Below, in pieces: positions 11,401 through 18,810 of a stretch of 64,000 nucleotides of DNA (position 1 is the stretch's first letter; each line of letters begins with the position of its first letter). A program made the translations under genes and the position numbers. The stretch is taken from NCBI RefSeq assembly GCF_000091325.1, contig NC_014012.1, positions 2,063,845 through 2,127,844 on the forward strand, given 5' to 3'. The notes under the pieces were generated by a model. The model searched no databases. It was not told where the DNA came from and saw only the letters and a list, made by a program, of their open reading frames with translations. This DNA comes from Shewanella violacea DSS12 (GTDB lineage Bacteria > Pseudomonadota > Gammaproteobacteria > Enterobacterales > Shewanellaceae).

Positions 11401-11859
11401 GGTAATGTCGGTGGCCTGGAAAATGATTTCCATCGGGTTCGCTTTACTTTGCCTAGCTACAAGTCTATCGCGCCTGGTGCCGATTTTGGTGGCACTATTA
11501 AGTATTACTTGCCTGTGTCTATGCCTTCGAACTTCACCGTGTCATTTGATGGGCTTACCTATGACTTTGGCCAAGGGGGGAACACAGTACCAGATGCATG
11601 TGACCTGGAGCCAACTGCGCCAGGTTGTGGTGATACCACACCACCAACATCTGATTCATGCAGCGGTGCCAATATCGATCCGTCCGTTATCCCAGCTTAT
11701 CCGAACTTCCCTCAAACTGACTGGGCGGGAAATCCTAGTCACGCCAATGGTGGAGACAGGATGAAAGATGAGACGGCCGTATTTGTTGCGCTATGGTGGA
11801 CTAATGCTAAGCCAAGTGCCTCGAGTGGCGATTGGGATTTTGTTTGTAACCTTAACTAA
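8470..11859 (+). CDS. Secreted GH18 chitinase with chitin-binding and Ig-like modules
   Basis: Extracellular endo- or processive chitinase of 1,129 residues. Domains in order: signal peptide ending AYA (1-33); CBM5/12 module (36-87) with NKWWTTNESP and GEWGVW; three Ig/PKD-like modules (about 95-180, 182-275, 276-370), each with a DSDG-type loop; GH18 barrel (about 410-880) with the catalytic motif DGADIDYE (551-558, acid Glu558) and SIGGW; a beta module (about 885-1030); and a short C-terminal chitin-binding-like module with ALWWTNAKPSASSGDW. The start is the ATG at 8470, which gives a good signal peptide; the frame also extends 19 codons upstream to a weaker start. It stands first in a chitin block with a second chitinase and an LPMO. 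Confidence 0.93.
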   Translation: MSNKTAYFGRRHRLALIISTSLLSQAVVSQAYAVNCQGVAPWLADTEYASTTQVTQQNSLFQNKWWTTNESPADAGEWGVWQTLGQCDGASNKAPVVNILAPQAGNTVKLNAPLVLNAQATDSDGTVDSLVWTANDIPVTSPWLANLQGAVVLKVTATDNDGASTEQLVNITVTNSQNLSPVTAITAPINDSAVTSGESIIVTANASDPDVGDSIVKVELLVDGAVVSTDTSAPYEFSWIASSTGDHSLQSRAFDSQNDSAVSAMVNILVAAANQLPSVELTSPSANFNLAVNGELSIGANALDSDGDIVSVSFFANGVLIETDTLAPYATLYSATQAGDLSITAEVTDNQGASALSSAILGYVGDRPTSHEACRPDGLEGDSVYCDIYDENGREKMGADHGRRVIGYFTSWRNGTNGQPSYLVNDIPWDKITHINYAFAHIDGNNQVSVGDPNSLENPATGMTWAGVVGAEMDPEYSYKGHFNLLNKYKKLHPQVKTLISIGGWAETGGYFDDTGNRIASGGFYEMTKTQAGINTFADSVVEFLQTYGFDGADIDYEYATSMAKSGNPDDFAIADPLRATLFAQYDTLMKTLREKLDTAGKQDNKHYMLTVAAPASGYLLRGMEAYQMTRFLDYVNIMSYDLHGAWNDFVGHNAALYDTGEDAELAFWDVYSTAQYGGIGYLNTDWAYHYFRGAMPAGRINIGLPYYTRGWQGVTGGSNGLWGKAALPDQASCPSGTGEGDNNCGYGAQGIDNLWHDLDKNGKEMFAGSNPMWHAKNLEQGITGSYLASYGLDPINDPADELTGTYERHYDNVAQSSWLWNPSKQVYLSTEDEQAMNTKVQYVVDQGIGGVMFWELAGDFDWYPERNSGQGEYFIGETMTTIAYDKFASAAPYGNTVSNASALANTLALSANLSGYKVGDSNYPITPTLTITNNSQSTIPGGAVFEFDISTSTSSQISDQSGMNLAVVTDGSNAASGNVGGLENDFHRVRFTLPSYKSIAPGADFGGTIKYYLPVSMPSNFTVSFDGLTYDFGQGGNTVPDACDLEPTAPGCGDTTPPTSDSCSGANIDPSVIPAYPNFPQTDWAGNPSHANGGDRMKDETAVFVALWWTNAKPSASSGDWDFVCNLN

Positions 11860-11933
11860 GTGATGAACTCAGTCATTAATTGCATGAGTCGTTAACTGAA
11901 TAAGTTTTTTAATTAAATAATTGATTGGCTAAG

Positions 11934-11982
11934 CCAGTATTTGAGTGAACCAAATTAAGGTTGCGGTTGGCTCAAATATTGG
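11934..11982. repeat. Large inverted repeat between the two chitinase genes
   Basis: The 18-base arms at 11934-11951 and 11965-11982 match at 15 of 18 positions, with a 13-base loop. There is no T-run after it, so it is not a standard terminator. It may be an operator or an mRNA hairpin between the two chitinase genes. Confidence 0.6.
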
Positions 11983-12043
11983 CACCAGATCGCTGCAATG
12001 GACCTAAGTCGGCGACATTTGGGATGCCAAATGGAGCAACAAG

Positions 12044-15001
12044 ATGAGTCATTTTTTAACGTTACACAAGAGTCACTTCTGTCAATCTGTACTGGCCGTG
12101 TCTCTGGCTATGAGCACTAATCTATATGCACAAGATGTCGCTAAGAATACCAGTGATCATGATAAAGATATCATAGGTTACATCACACAATGGGAGCCCT
12201 GGAAAGACACTAAGGCCGGATTTGTTGCCAAAGGCGCGGCAAATCATCTTAACGTGGATATGAGTAAGTACACGGTTTTGAACTTCTCATTCTTCGGTGT
12301 CGCCGTGGATGGGTCCTTGCATTCGGGGGATTTTAGAAATAAGAACATCTACAAACAAGGGACGGTGCAGCAACCTGCCGAACTCTTGATGGGCGACGTT
12401 TATAGCAGTTGGGATTACTTCTTGATATTCGGTGAGCTGTCACCCAGTTATAACCTCACCGCCGAAGCCGAGGAACAAGGGTTTGTGCTTGATGGCAGTG
12501 GCTGGAAAAATACTGTTTATGGCACTAAGGGCTCAATGCCCATTCCGGTTAAGAAGGCTGGTGGTGCCCCTGGTTTGATTGAGAAAGCCCATGCCAATGG
12601 CGTCAAGGTGATGGCGTCTATCGGTGGCTGGTCCATGTGTAGGCACTTTCCCGAGATGGCGGCGGATCCTGCCAAGCGCGCCAAATTTATGGAGGGAGTC
12701 GATCAGTTGATGGCGCTTGGGTTTGATGGTATCGATCTCGACTGGGAATATCCGGGTCCTTACTCTGGGATGAATTTTACTGGTACCCAAGCCGATTTTG
12801 ATAACTTCCTGACTTTAGTGCAGGAGATAAGGGAGAGGATAGGCGCGGATAAACTCATTAGTGCCGCGTTTTCTGCCGATACGCGCAAGTTAGAGGGGTT
12901 TAACTGGGCTCAACTCGAGCTGGTCATGGATGATTTCAACATGATGAGTTACGACTTTAACGGTGGCTGGTCCAATATCGCTGGCCATAACTCGCCTCTG
13001 TACAATTATGAAGGGGCTGAGGCGCCCAATTTTAACTGGGACTACCTGACTCAGTGGATGTTGGATAAGGGCATAGAACGTTCAAAGATCAATATGGGCA
13101 GTGCTTTCTATGGTCGGGGCGTGGTGACTCAAGACGGTGCCGTGCTTAACGGTGCCACCAAGAAGCGGGATGTGACCATTCAACCCGATGGTCCCATCAG
13201 CACGTCGGCGGATTATGATAACTGGAAGGTAGAAGTCTACGACGGCACGCCAAACTACTTCTTTATCAAGCAAGAGGAAGCGGGCTGGACTCAGCACTGG
13301 GATGATGAGGCTAAAGTGCCTTACATGACTAAGGGCAACTACTTCCTCAGTTATGACGATGAAGAATCCATTGGATTAAAGGCGCAGTACATCAACGATC
13401 AAGCGTTGGGTGGCACCATAGTGTGGCATGTGGCTGGCGATCAGCAATGTTTAGATGGCACCACCACCTATGGCGGTAAGCTGGTGGAGTGTGGCTCCCT
13501 CAATCCTACCTTAGTCAATAAGCTCAACAATGTGTTCGCAACGGGCTGCAGCGGATGTCCGACTGTGCGAATTACATCACCCAATGTGGGCGATGTTTTC
13601 TCACCGGGAGATGATATTAACTTCACCCTAGAGGCCAGTGATGCAGATGGCCATATCACTCGAGTCGACTACCTCAATGGCGGCATCAAGATAGGCTCCA
13701 GCGCTATATCACCCTTCGATTTCCGTTGGTCTAGTGTGGGCGAGGGCAGTTACTCGATCACGGCGCTGGCCATAGATAATCAAGGTAATGAAACAGAGTC
13801 GTCCAAGATGGCGGTAGAGGTGAATGAAGATCACCTTAAACCTAAGGTCACAGTGTCTGAGCCTGAAGCTAAGGTCATTCAGGAGTCATTGACCGAGCTA
13901 CAGCTTGTGGCAAGCGCTGAATTTGATGCAGGCTCTATCACATATGTTGAGTTCTCGGTCGATGGTCAGCTTGTCGATACGGTGAGTAATGGTGGACCAA
14001 GTTATCAAACGACTTGGTTGCCGACTCACTATGGTGCCCACCAATTGGTCGTCACAGTTCAAAATGATTTAGGTTATCAGCAATCATCTAGCCGTGATTT
14101 CTTGATTGTCTTGTGTGACGCCACCGCGTGGGACTCAAGCTTAGTGTACACCACACAAGAGGTACTCTATGACGGCAAGTTATACCGAGCAAAGTGGTGG
14201 AACCAAAATCAGCGTCCCGATACGGGTGATGCCTGGGAGCTGGTGCGTGACTGCGCCCCAGGTAATGTAGGCACACAGCCCCAAGTGAGCATAGATGCGC
14301 CATTGAATGATGCTGTGTTTGCTCAAGGTGAGCTTGTTGATGTTGCGGTCAATGCCACAGATAGCGATGGAGAGGTGACTGAGGTGAAGCTCTATCTCGA
14401 TGAGCAACTCGTGCAGACACTGACGCAAGCACCTTATCTATATCAGCTGGTAAATCTGGACTCGGGCATACACGCTCTGCGCGCCGTGGCTAAGGATAAC
14501 AGTGAGCTTACCAGTGAAACTCGAGTGAGTTTTACTGTCGAGGGAAGCAGCGCAGGCACTGAACCTGAGATAGTAATCACTAGCCCAGAAAATGGCAGCT
14601 TTGTGACTCAAGGGGACACCTTAGTTATCACTGCCGATGCGCTCGACAGTGATGGTACTGTGACTAAGGTGGAGTTTTTCGTTGCGGGGAGCTTGATAGC
14701 AACGAGTAACACATCACCTTATCAGGCGAGCTGGACGGCGGACGTGACTGGCAATATCAGTCTGGTGGTCAAGGCCACAGATAATGACGGTTTAACCAAT
14801 ACCAGCGCCGTGACCATCAAGGTTGAAGCCGGTACAGGTGCGTGCAGCTTACCCGAGTGGACCGCCTCTGGCATCTATACCAAGGGTGACAGAGTCGCTT
14901 ATTCAGGCAATCAGTATCAGGCCAAGTGGTGGACCACCAATGAAGTGCCAAGTGCGTCGGGTGAGTGGGGCGTATGGGAAGCACTGGGTGCTTGCCAATA
15001 A
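12044..15001 (+). CDS. Second secreted GH18 chitinase with Ig-like and chitin-binding modules
   Basis: A 985-residue exported chitinase. A signal peptide (1-29, ending LYA) is followed directly by the GH18 barrel (about 38-490) with SIGGWSMCRHFPEM and the catalytic motif DGIDLDWE (228-235, acid Glu235). After it come two Ig-like modules (about 505-690), a CBM5/12 module (about 692-740) with YRAKWWNQNQRPD, two more Ig-like modules (about 750-930) and a final CBM5/12 module (935-985) with YQAKWWTTNEVPSASGEWGVW. The catalytic domain is at the N-terminus, the reverse of the first chitinase, and of a different GH18 type. GGAG stands 7 bases before the ATG. A hairpin lies in the 184-base gap upstream, so co-transcription with the first chitinase is uncertain. 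Confidence 0.93.
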   Translation: MSHFLTLHKSHFCQSVLAVSLAMSTNLYAQDVAKNTSDHDKDIIGYITQWEPWKDTKAGFVAKGAANHLNVDMSKYTVLNFSFFGVAVDGSLHSGDFRNKNIYKQGTVQQPAELLMGDVYSSWDYFLIFGELSPSYNLTAEAEEQGFVLDGSGWKNTVYGTKGSMPIPVKKAGGAPGLIEKAHANGVKVMASIGGWSMCRHFPEMAADPAKRAKFMEGVDQLMALGFDGIDLDWEYPGPYSGMNFTGTQADFDNFLTLVQEIRERIGADKLISAAFSADTRKLEGFNWAQLELVMDDFNMMSYDFNGGWSNIAGHNSPLYNYEGAEAPNFNWDYLTQWMLDKGIERSKINMGSAFYGRGVVTQDGAVLNGATKKRDVTIQPDGPISTSADYDNWKVEVYDGTPNYFFIKQEEAGWTQHWDDEAKVPYMTKGNYFLSYDDEESIGLKAQYINDQALGGTIVWHVAGDQQCLDGTTTYGGKLVECGSLNPTLVNKLNNVFATGCSGCPTVRITSPNVGDVFSPGDDINFTLEASDADGHITRVDYLNGGIKIGSSAISPFDFRWSSVGEGSYSITALAIDNQGNETESSKMAVEVNEDHLKPKVTVSEPEAKVIQESLTELQLVASAEFDAGSITYVEFSVDGQLVDTVSNGGPSYQTTWLPTHYGAHQLVVTVQNDLGYQQSSSRDFLIVLCDATAWDSSLVYTTQEVLYDGKLYRAKWWNQNQRPDTGDAWELVRDCAPGNVGTQPQVSIDAPLNDAVFAQGELVDVAVNATDSDGEVTEVKLYLDEQLVQTLTQAPYLYQLVNLDSGIHALRAVAKDNSELTSETRVSFTVEGSSAGTEPEIVITSPENGSFVTQGDTLVITADALDSDGTVTKVEFFVAGSLIATSNTSPYQASWTADVTGNISLVVKATDNDGLTNTSAVTIKVEAGTGACSLPEWTASGIYTKGDRVAYSGNQYQAKWWTTNEVPSASGEWGVWEALGACQ

Positions 15002-15025
15002 ATCCATGTTCTCTTTGACAGGTTT

Positions 15026-15045
15026 AAAGCCCCACTAGGGGTTTT
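15026..15045 (+). terminator. Probable terminator after second chitinase
   Basis: AAA-G-CCCC pairs with GGGGTTT with one bulge and an ACTA loop, and the T-run follows directly. This is moderately convincing and would separate the LPMO transcript from the chitinase. Confidence 0.5.
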
Positions 15046-15124
15046 AGCCTTTTATTAAACCTTTTATTACCGTTTTCGATTGAGGCGGAGTCAGCGGTAC
15101 TGCCTAATCGATGAGTGAGGAAGT

Positions 15125-16093
15125 ATGAAATATTCAATTCAAATTATCATCAGTATCAGCCTGGCAATGGCCTTACTAAGCTGTCAGCTGGTTCAAGCCC
15201 ACGGATTTATGGAAAACCCTAAGGCGCGCCAACAGTTTTGTGTCGAAGCGGGGGGGTATTGGTGGCCCGAAGATGGCTCGGCCATCCCGAATTTAGCTTG
15301 CCGGGCGGCATTTCTTGCCAAGGGCACTAAAGCTTTCGTGCAAAATAACGAATTTTCGGTCAATGTCATCGACTACCATAATATTGAAGCGGTAAAACTG
15401 GCCATCCCCGATGGCCAGCTCTGCGCCGGTGGAGACCTAGATAAATCCGGCATAGATATCGCCTCACCATACTGGCAGCGTAGCCTGATCACCCCAGATA
15501 GCGACGGCAATGTGACCGTGACCTTCGATGCTCATACTCCCCATAACCCAAGCTTCTGGGAGTTTTACTTGTCTAATACTGACTTCGATGCAGATACCCA
15601 AGTCTTGAGTTGGCAACACCTTACCTTGATTGCCGAGGTAGGGGATGTTGGTGTTACCAGTCTCGATGGCCGTAATGTGTATCAGATAACTATTCCTTTT
15701 CCTCGAGACCGCCTTGGGGATGCAACCCTGTACACCCGTTGGCAGCGTGAAGATGCCGCTGGAGAAGGTTTTTACAATTGCAGTGATATTAGCATAATCG
15801 ATGATACTCAAGATTTGGAGTGGACCGAGTTAGATCAATATATTGTCAATGGTTTAACGGCTAATGAAGGTGATGAAGTCTGGTTCCGTTTGTTTAGTTC
15901 CCAGGGCGATGAGCTGGTATTTGAGAAAATCACTGTGGAGCAGTCAAACCTGGCTATTGAGATGTGGGCAAGGCAATTGTCGCAGCAGGTGTTGCAGCAT
16001 TCATCACAGGTACGTGTCGGGATCAAATCCCTAGGTGACGAAATTGTCTATTCAGACGATTTAGCCCTCATAAAGTCTGGATTAACCAGTTAG
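15125..16093 (+). CDS. AA10 lytic polysaccharide monooxygenase (spindolin-like chitin-active protein)
   Basis: A secreted copper enzyme that cleaves crystalline chitin oxidatively and helps the chitinases upstream. The signal peptide ends LVQA (25), leaving His26 as the N-terminal copper ligand. The second histidine of the brace is most likely His140 (His137 possible) in the segment AHTPHNPSFWEFYLS. The N-terminal block HGFMENPKARQQFC and NLACRAAFL is typical of spindolin-related bacterial chitin-binding proteins. Residues about 230-322 form a second beta-rich domain. GAGGAAG precedes the ATG. The 322-residue protein lacks the C-terminal CBM5/12 that the DNA downstream still encodes out of frame (16143-16319), so it looks truncated. 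Confidence 0.9.
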   Translation: MKYSIQIIISISLAMALLSCQLVQAHGFMENPKARQQFCVEAGGYWWPEDGSAIPNLACRAAFLAKGTKAFVQNNEFSVNVIDYHNIEAVKLAIPDGQLCAGGDLDKSGIDIASPYWQRSLITPDSDGNVTVTFDAHTPHNPSFWEFYLSNTDFDADTQVLSWQHLTLIAEVGDVGVTSLDGRNVYQITIPFPRDRLGDATLYTRWQREDAAGEGFYNCSDISIIDDTQDLEWTELDQYIVNGLTANEGDEVWFRLFSSQGDELVFEKITVEQSNLAIEMWARQLSQQVLQHSSQVRVGIKSLGDEIVYSDDLALIKSGLTS

Positions 16094-16319
16094 GACTCAG
16101 CTTCAGGCTGGATGTGAAAACGCCCACTGAGCCACCTAAACATGCATTCTGTCTCCATGGGATGAGTCTGATACCTATAACGGCGGAGATGTCGTGGTAT
16201 ATGAGTCACTCAGTTATCAAGCCAAATGGTGGACCAAGAATGAACTTCCATCTGAGTCGGTTGAGTGGGGCGTGTGGAAGCTGTTAGGAGTGTGTATACC
16301 AATTCCATTAAATTTATGA
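16094..16319 (+). pseudogene. Decayed CBM5/12 chitin-binding module detached from the LPMO
   Basis: Past the LPMO stop, a linker-like TPTEPPK string is readable in one frame (about 16118-16140). A nearly perfect CBM5/12 module follows in another (16143-16319): PWDESDTYNGGDVV, YQAKWWTKNELPSES, EWGVWKLLGVC. Two frameshifts are needed to join both to the LPMO frame. The module ends exactly at the conserved final Cys, after which the MITE at 16296 supplies a few residues and a stop. No start codon or ribosome site makes it a separate gene. Confidence 0.7.
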
Positions 16320-16563
16320 GCAATTCAGAGCTCTCTCAGGGCTGTTAATTCAAGGCGCATTGTTGAGGAAATGGTTATTCCCTTTTAAGACAATGCAACA
16401 CAGAAGTAGAAGTCCTGAGAAGCTCACGTTGTGCGGGTTTAAAACCCGCTTTATGCTGCGCAAGTGGCTTTCGATATAGAATAACTATTAGCTTCAATCC
16501 CCTTACTTGCCTACAGCATTTTTAATTCCCGCTGAATGCTCACTTACTTAATGGAACTGGTAT
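16296..16563. mobile_element. MITE-like element with terminal inverted repeats
   Basis: About 268 bases bounded by ATACCAATTCCATTAA at the left (16296-16311) and its inverted partner TTAATGGAACTGGTAT at the right (16548-16563; 15 of 16 positions match). The similarity continues inward for about 18 more bases (TGAGCA...TTCAG). It holds no open frame, and an internal GCGGGTTTAAAACCCGC palindrome is present. Size and structure fit a miniature inverted-repeat transposable element, probably mobilised by a transposase elsewhere. Confidence 0.75.
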
Positions 16564-16591
16564 TAGCAATGATGTTTTGAACGGCTAGATC

Positions 16592-16628
16592 AAAAAAGGC
16601 TTCCCGGCAATGCCGAGAAGCCTTTTTT
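16592..16628. terminator. Bidirectional terminator downstream of aroH
   Basis: AAAAAAGGCTTC pairs with GAAGCCTTTTTT around an inner CGGCAATGCCG hairpin. A-run and T-run are symmetrical, so it serves aroH on the minus strand. Confidence 0.9.
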
Positions 16629-16641
16629 ATGGCATTAGCCT

Positions 16642-17706
16642 TTATGAGCTAAGCTTATTCATTCTGTCTCTCGATGCCTTAGCGAGGGAGCGAAGTAGTT
16701 TCTCCGAGTCTTCCCAATGCAAACAGGCATCAGTGATGCTCTTGCCATAGACCAGCTCCTCACCTGGGATCACCTTCTGGTTACCCTCTTCGATGAAGCT
16801 TTCGGCCATGATACCAGCGATAGCCGTCGAGCCATCATTCATCTGTTTGATGATGCTATCGGCGACGATAAGTTGCTGGGCATGCTTCTTCTGGCTGTTG
16901 CCGTGGCTGAAATCGACAACCATACGATGGGAAACACCTAAGCTTTTAAGCTGCTCTGCGGCGGCATTGACGTCTTCGGCGTGATAGTTAGGCTGCTTAC
17001 CGCCACGTAGAATGATGTGCCCAAATGGATTACCACTGGTGCGATAAACCGCCATGGCGCCATCTTTATCCGGTGAATAGAAGATGTGTGGCTCTTTTGC
17101 AGCGCGCACGGCATCGATAGCAATATTGATGTTACCGTCGGTGCCGTTTTTAAAACCTACCGGACAAGATAGCGCCGATGCCATCTCTCGGTGAATTTGA
17201 CTCTCTGTGGTGCGTGCGCCAACAGCGCCCCAGGTAATAAGGTCGGCGATATACTGACCGTTGACCATATCGAGGAATTCGGTTGCGATAGGTAACTTAA
17301 GTTCAGTAATTTTTTGTAATAATTCACGGGCGAGTCTAAGGCCCTTGTTGGCGTTGAAGCTGCCATCGAGATCGGGATCTGAGATGAGTCCTTTCCAGCC
17401 GACTGTGGTTCTGGGCTTCTCGAAGTAGACGCGCATCAGAATACACAGGTCGTCTTTCAGTTCCATATGCAGTTTTGCCAAGCGCTCGGCATATTCTATG
17501 GCCGCCTTGGTGTCATGGATTGAGCAGGGACCTATGATAACCAGCAGTCTTGGATCTTCACCGGTTAAGATAGCCTCGACTTCGCGTCTCTGTTGAACCA
17601 GATAGTCGGCAGCCTCTTGTGTGAGGGGGAATTCAGACGCTAATTTAGCGGGAGAAATTGCCTTACATAATAAAGTGGTGCGTAGTTCGTCTGTTTTTAT
17701 GGTCAT
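16642..17706 (-). CDS. aroH: 3-deoxy-7-phosphoheptulonate (DAHP) synthase, AroH-like
   Basis: First step of the shikimate pathway: joins phosphoenolpyruvate and erythrose 4-phosphate. Class I enzyme of 354 residues with LLVIIGPCSIHD, the KPRTTVGWKGLISDPDLDGS loop, GARTTESQ and the C-terminal VDFSHGNSQKKH metal site. The opening MTIKTDELRT and the ITDACLHWEDSEKLL tail resemble the tryptophan-sensitive AroH more than AroF or AroG. The start at 17706 is preferred: the frame continues 40 codons upstream, but that extension has no family resemblance. The order aroH-ppsR-ppsA is the same as in E. coli, next to the enzyme that makes its PEP substrate. Feedback specificity is inferred only. Confidence 0.93.
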   Translation of the reverse strand: MTIKTDELRTTLLCKAISPAKLASEFPLTQEAADYLVQQRREVEAILTGEDPRLLVIIGPCSIHDTKAAIEYAERLAKLHMELKDDLCILMRVYFEKPRTTVGWKGLISDPDLDGSFNANKGLRLARELLQKITELKLPIATEFLDMVNGQYIADLITWGAVGARTTESQIHREMASALSCPVGFKNGTDGNINIAIDAVRAAKEPHIFYSPDKDGAMAVYRTSGNPFGHIILRGGKQPNYHAEDVNAAAEQLKSLGVSHRMVVDFSHGNSQKKHAQQLIVADSIIKQMNDGSTAIAGIMAESFIEEGNQKVIPGEELVYGKSITDACLHWEDSEKLLRSLAKASRDRMNKLSS

Positions 17707-17871
17707 TCTTTGTACCGAGCGTTCGTAAGGGCATTTAGCCTGATTGCTTCGGATTATAACGAATAGTTTAAAGATGCACAGCGCCTTAATCGCGAAAAGT
17801 GAGGCTAATTTCGGCTCTCTGTGCATATATCTCGATAAATAACTGAATATTTAAGCAGTTTTAGCCATTTT

Positions 17872-18684
17872 CTAGAACATATGGCGTTTGAGTCCGGTGA
17901 CATCGAGGATCTTAGTCGCTATCTCTTCTACCGAATGATTAGTGGTGTTCACGTAGGGGATACGCTCGCGTTTGTACATCATCTCTACTTCTTTAACTTC
18001 TATACGACATTGACGCAATGATGAGTAACGGCTGTTCTCCATGCGGCTCTGGCGTATCTCATGAAGGCGAACCGGATCTATGGTTAGACCGAATAGTTTT
18101 TTCTTATTACGTTTGAGCTCTGGGGGAAGTTTGAGATTATCCATGTCATCTTCGACAAAAGGATAATTGGCGGCTTTAATGCCAAACTGCAATGAAAGGT
18201 AGAGACTGCTTGGGGTCTTACCACAACGAGACACACCTAATAGTACCAGATCGGCTTTATCTATGTTCTTTAATGTCTGACCGTCATCATTGTCCATGGT
18301 GTAATTGATGGCTTCTATTCTAGCCTCATAGCCTTCATTTCCCTTACCGTGAGTCCGATGAACCACGGGAGAGGCTTTAATTCCCAGATGTTTCTCTAAA
18401 GGGGCCACAAAAGTGTTCAAAAAATCATAATCTATGCCTTCACTACTGAAGATGATGTCTCGAATTTCAGGTTTGACGATAGAATGGAACACTAAGGGAC
18501 GCTCACCTGTTGTAATAAAACAATCATTAATTTGTTCTTTAATTGTGTGTGCTTTCGCTTCGGTTTCGACGAATGGAATAGTAAGTGCGTCAAATTCAAC
18601 GGGAAATTGCGATAAAACCGCATGGCCAAACACCTCTGCCGTGATGGCAGTACCGTCCGATATATAGAATACTTTACGCAACAT
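17872..18684 (-). CDS. ppsR: PEP synthase regulatory kinase/phosphorylase (DUF299)
   Basis: Bifunctional ADP-dependent kinase and Pi-dependent pyrophosphorylase that inactivates and reactivates PpsA by modifying a threonine next to its catalytic histidine. The 270 residues carry the start signature [13 protein letters not shown] (5-17) and the P-loop [11 protein letters not shown] (150-160, usual consensus GVSRSGKTP). The ATG at 18684 is preceded by AAGAGGTC. A longer frame reaches 18837, but it would run over the divergent ppsA start and is not supported. It is divergent from its target gene ppsA. Confidence 0.95.
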   Translation of the reverse strand: MLRKVFYISDGTAITAEVFGHAVLSQFPVEFDALTIPFVETEAKAHTIKEQINDCFITTGERPLVFHSIVKPEIRDIIFSSEGIDYDFLNTFVAPLEKHLGIKASPVVHRTHGKGNEGYEARIEAINYTMDNDDGQTLKNIDKADLVLLGVSRCGKTPSSLYLSLQFGIKAANYPFVEDDMDNLKLPPELKRNKKKLFGLTIDPVRLHEIRQSRMENSRYSSLRQCRIEVKEVEMMYKRERIPYVNTTNHSVEEIATKILDVTGLKRHMF

Positions 18685-18810
18685 TTTGACCTCTTGTAGT
18701 AATAAAATTACAAATAAAATTATAGATTTACGCTTGTTGCGATGGAGTGTAAAATGCCTCAGCCCTTCTGTGAAGGGGCCACACTGAAATAAACTTGCGG
18801 AGATAGAACT

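Noticed and set aside
16143..16319. A separate small chitin-binding protein gene
   Set aside because: No start codon with a ribosome site precedes the module, and stops lie in frame just upstream at 16128 and 16137; it is a detached domain remnant.
17707..17826. Upstream extension of the DAHP synthase frame by 40 codons
   Set aside because: The extension has no resemblance to AroF/G/H N-termini; the start at 17706 gives MTIKTDELRT, which matches the family.
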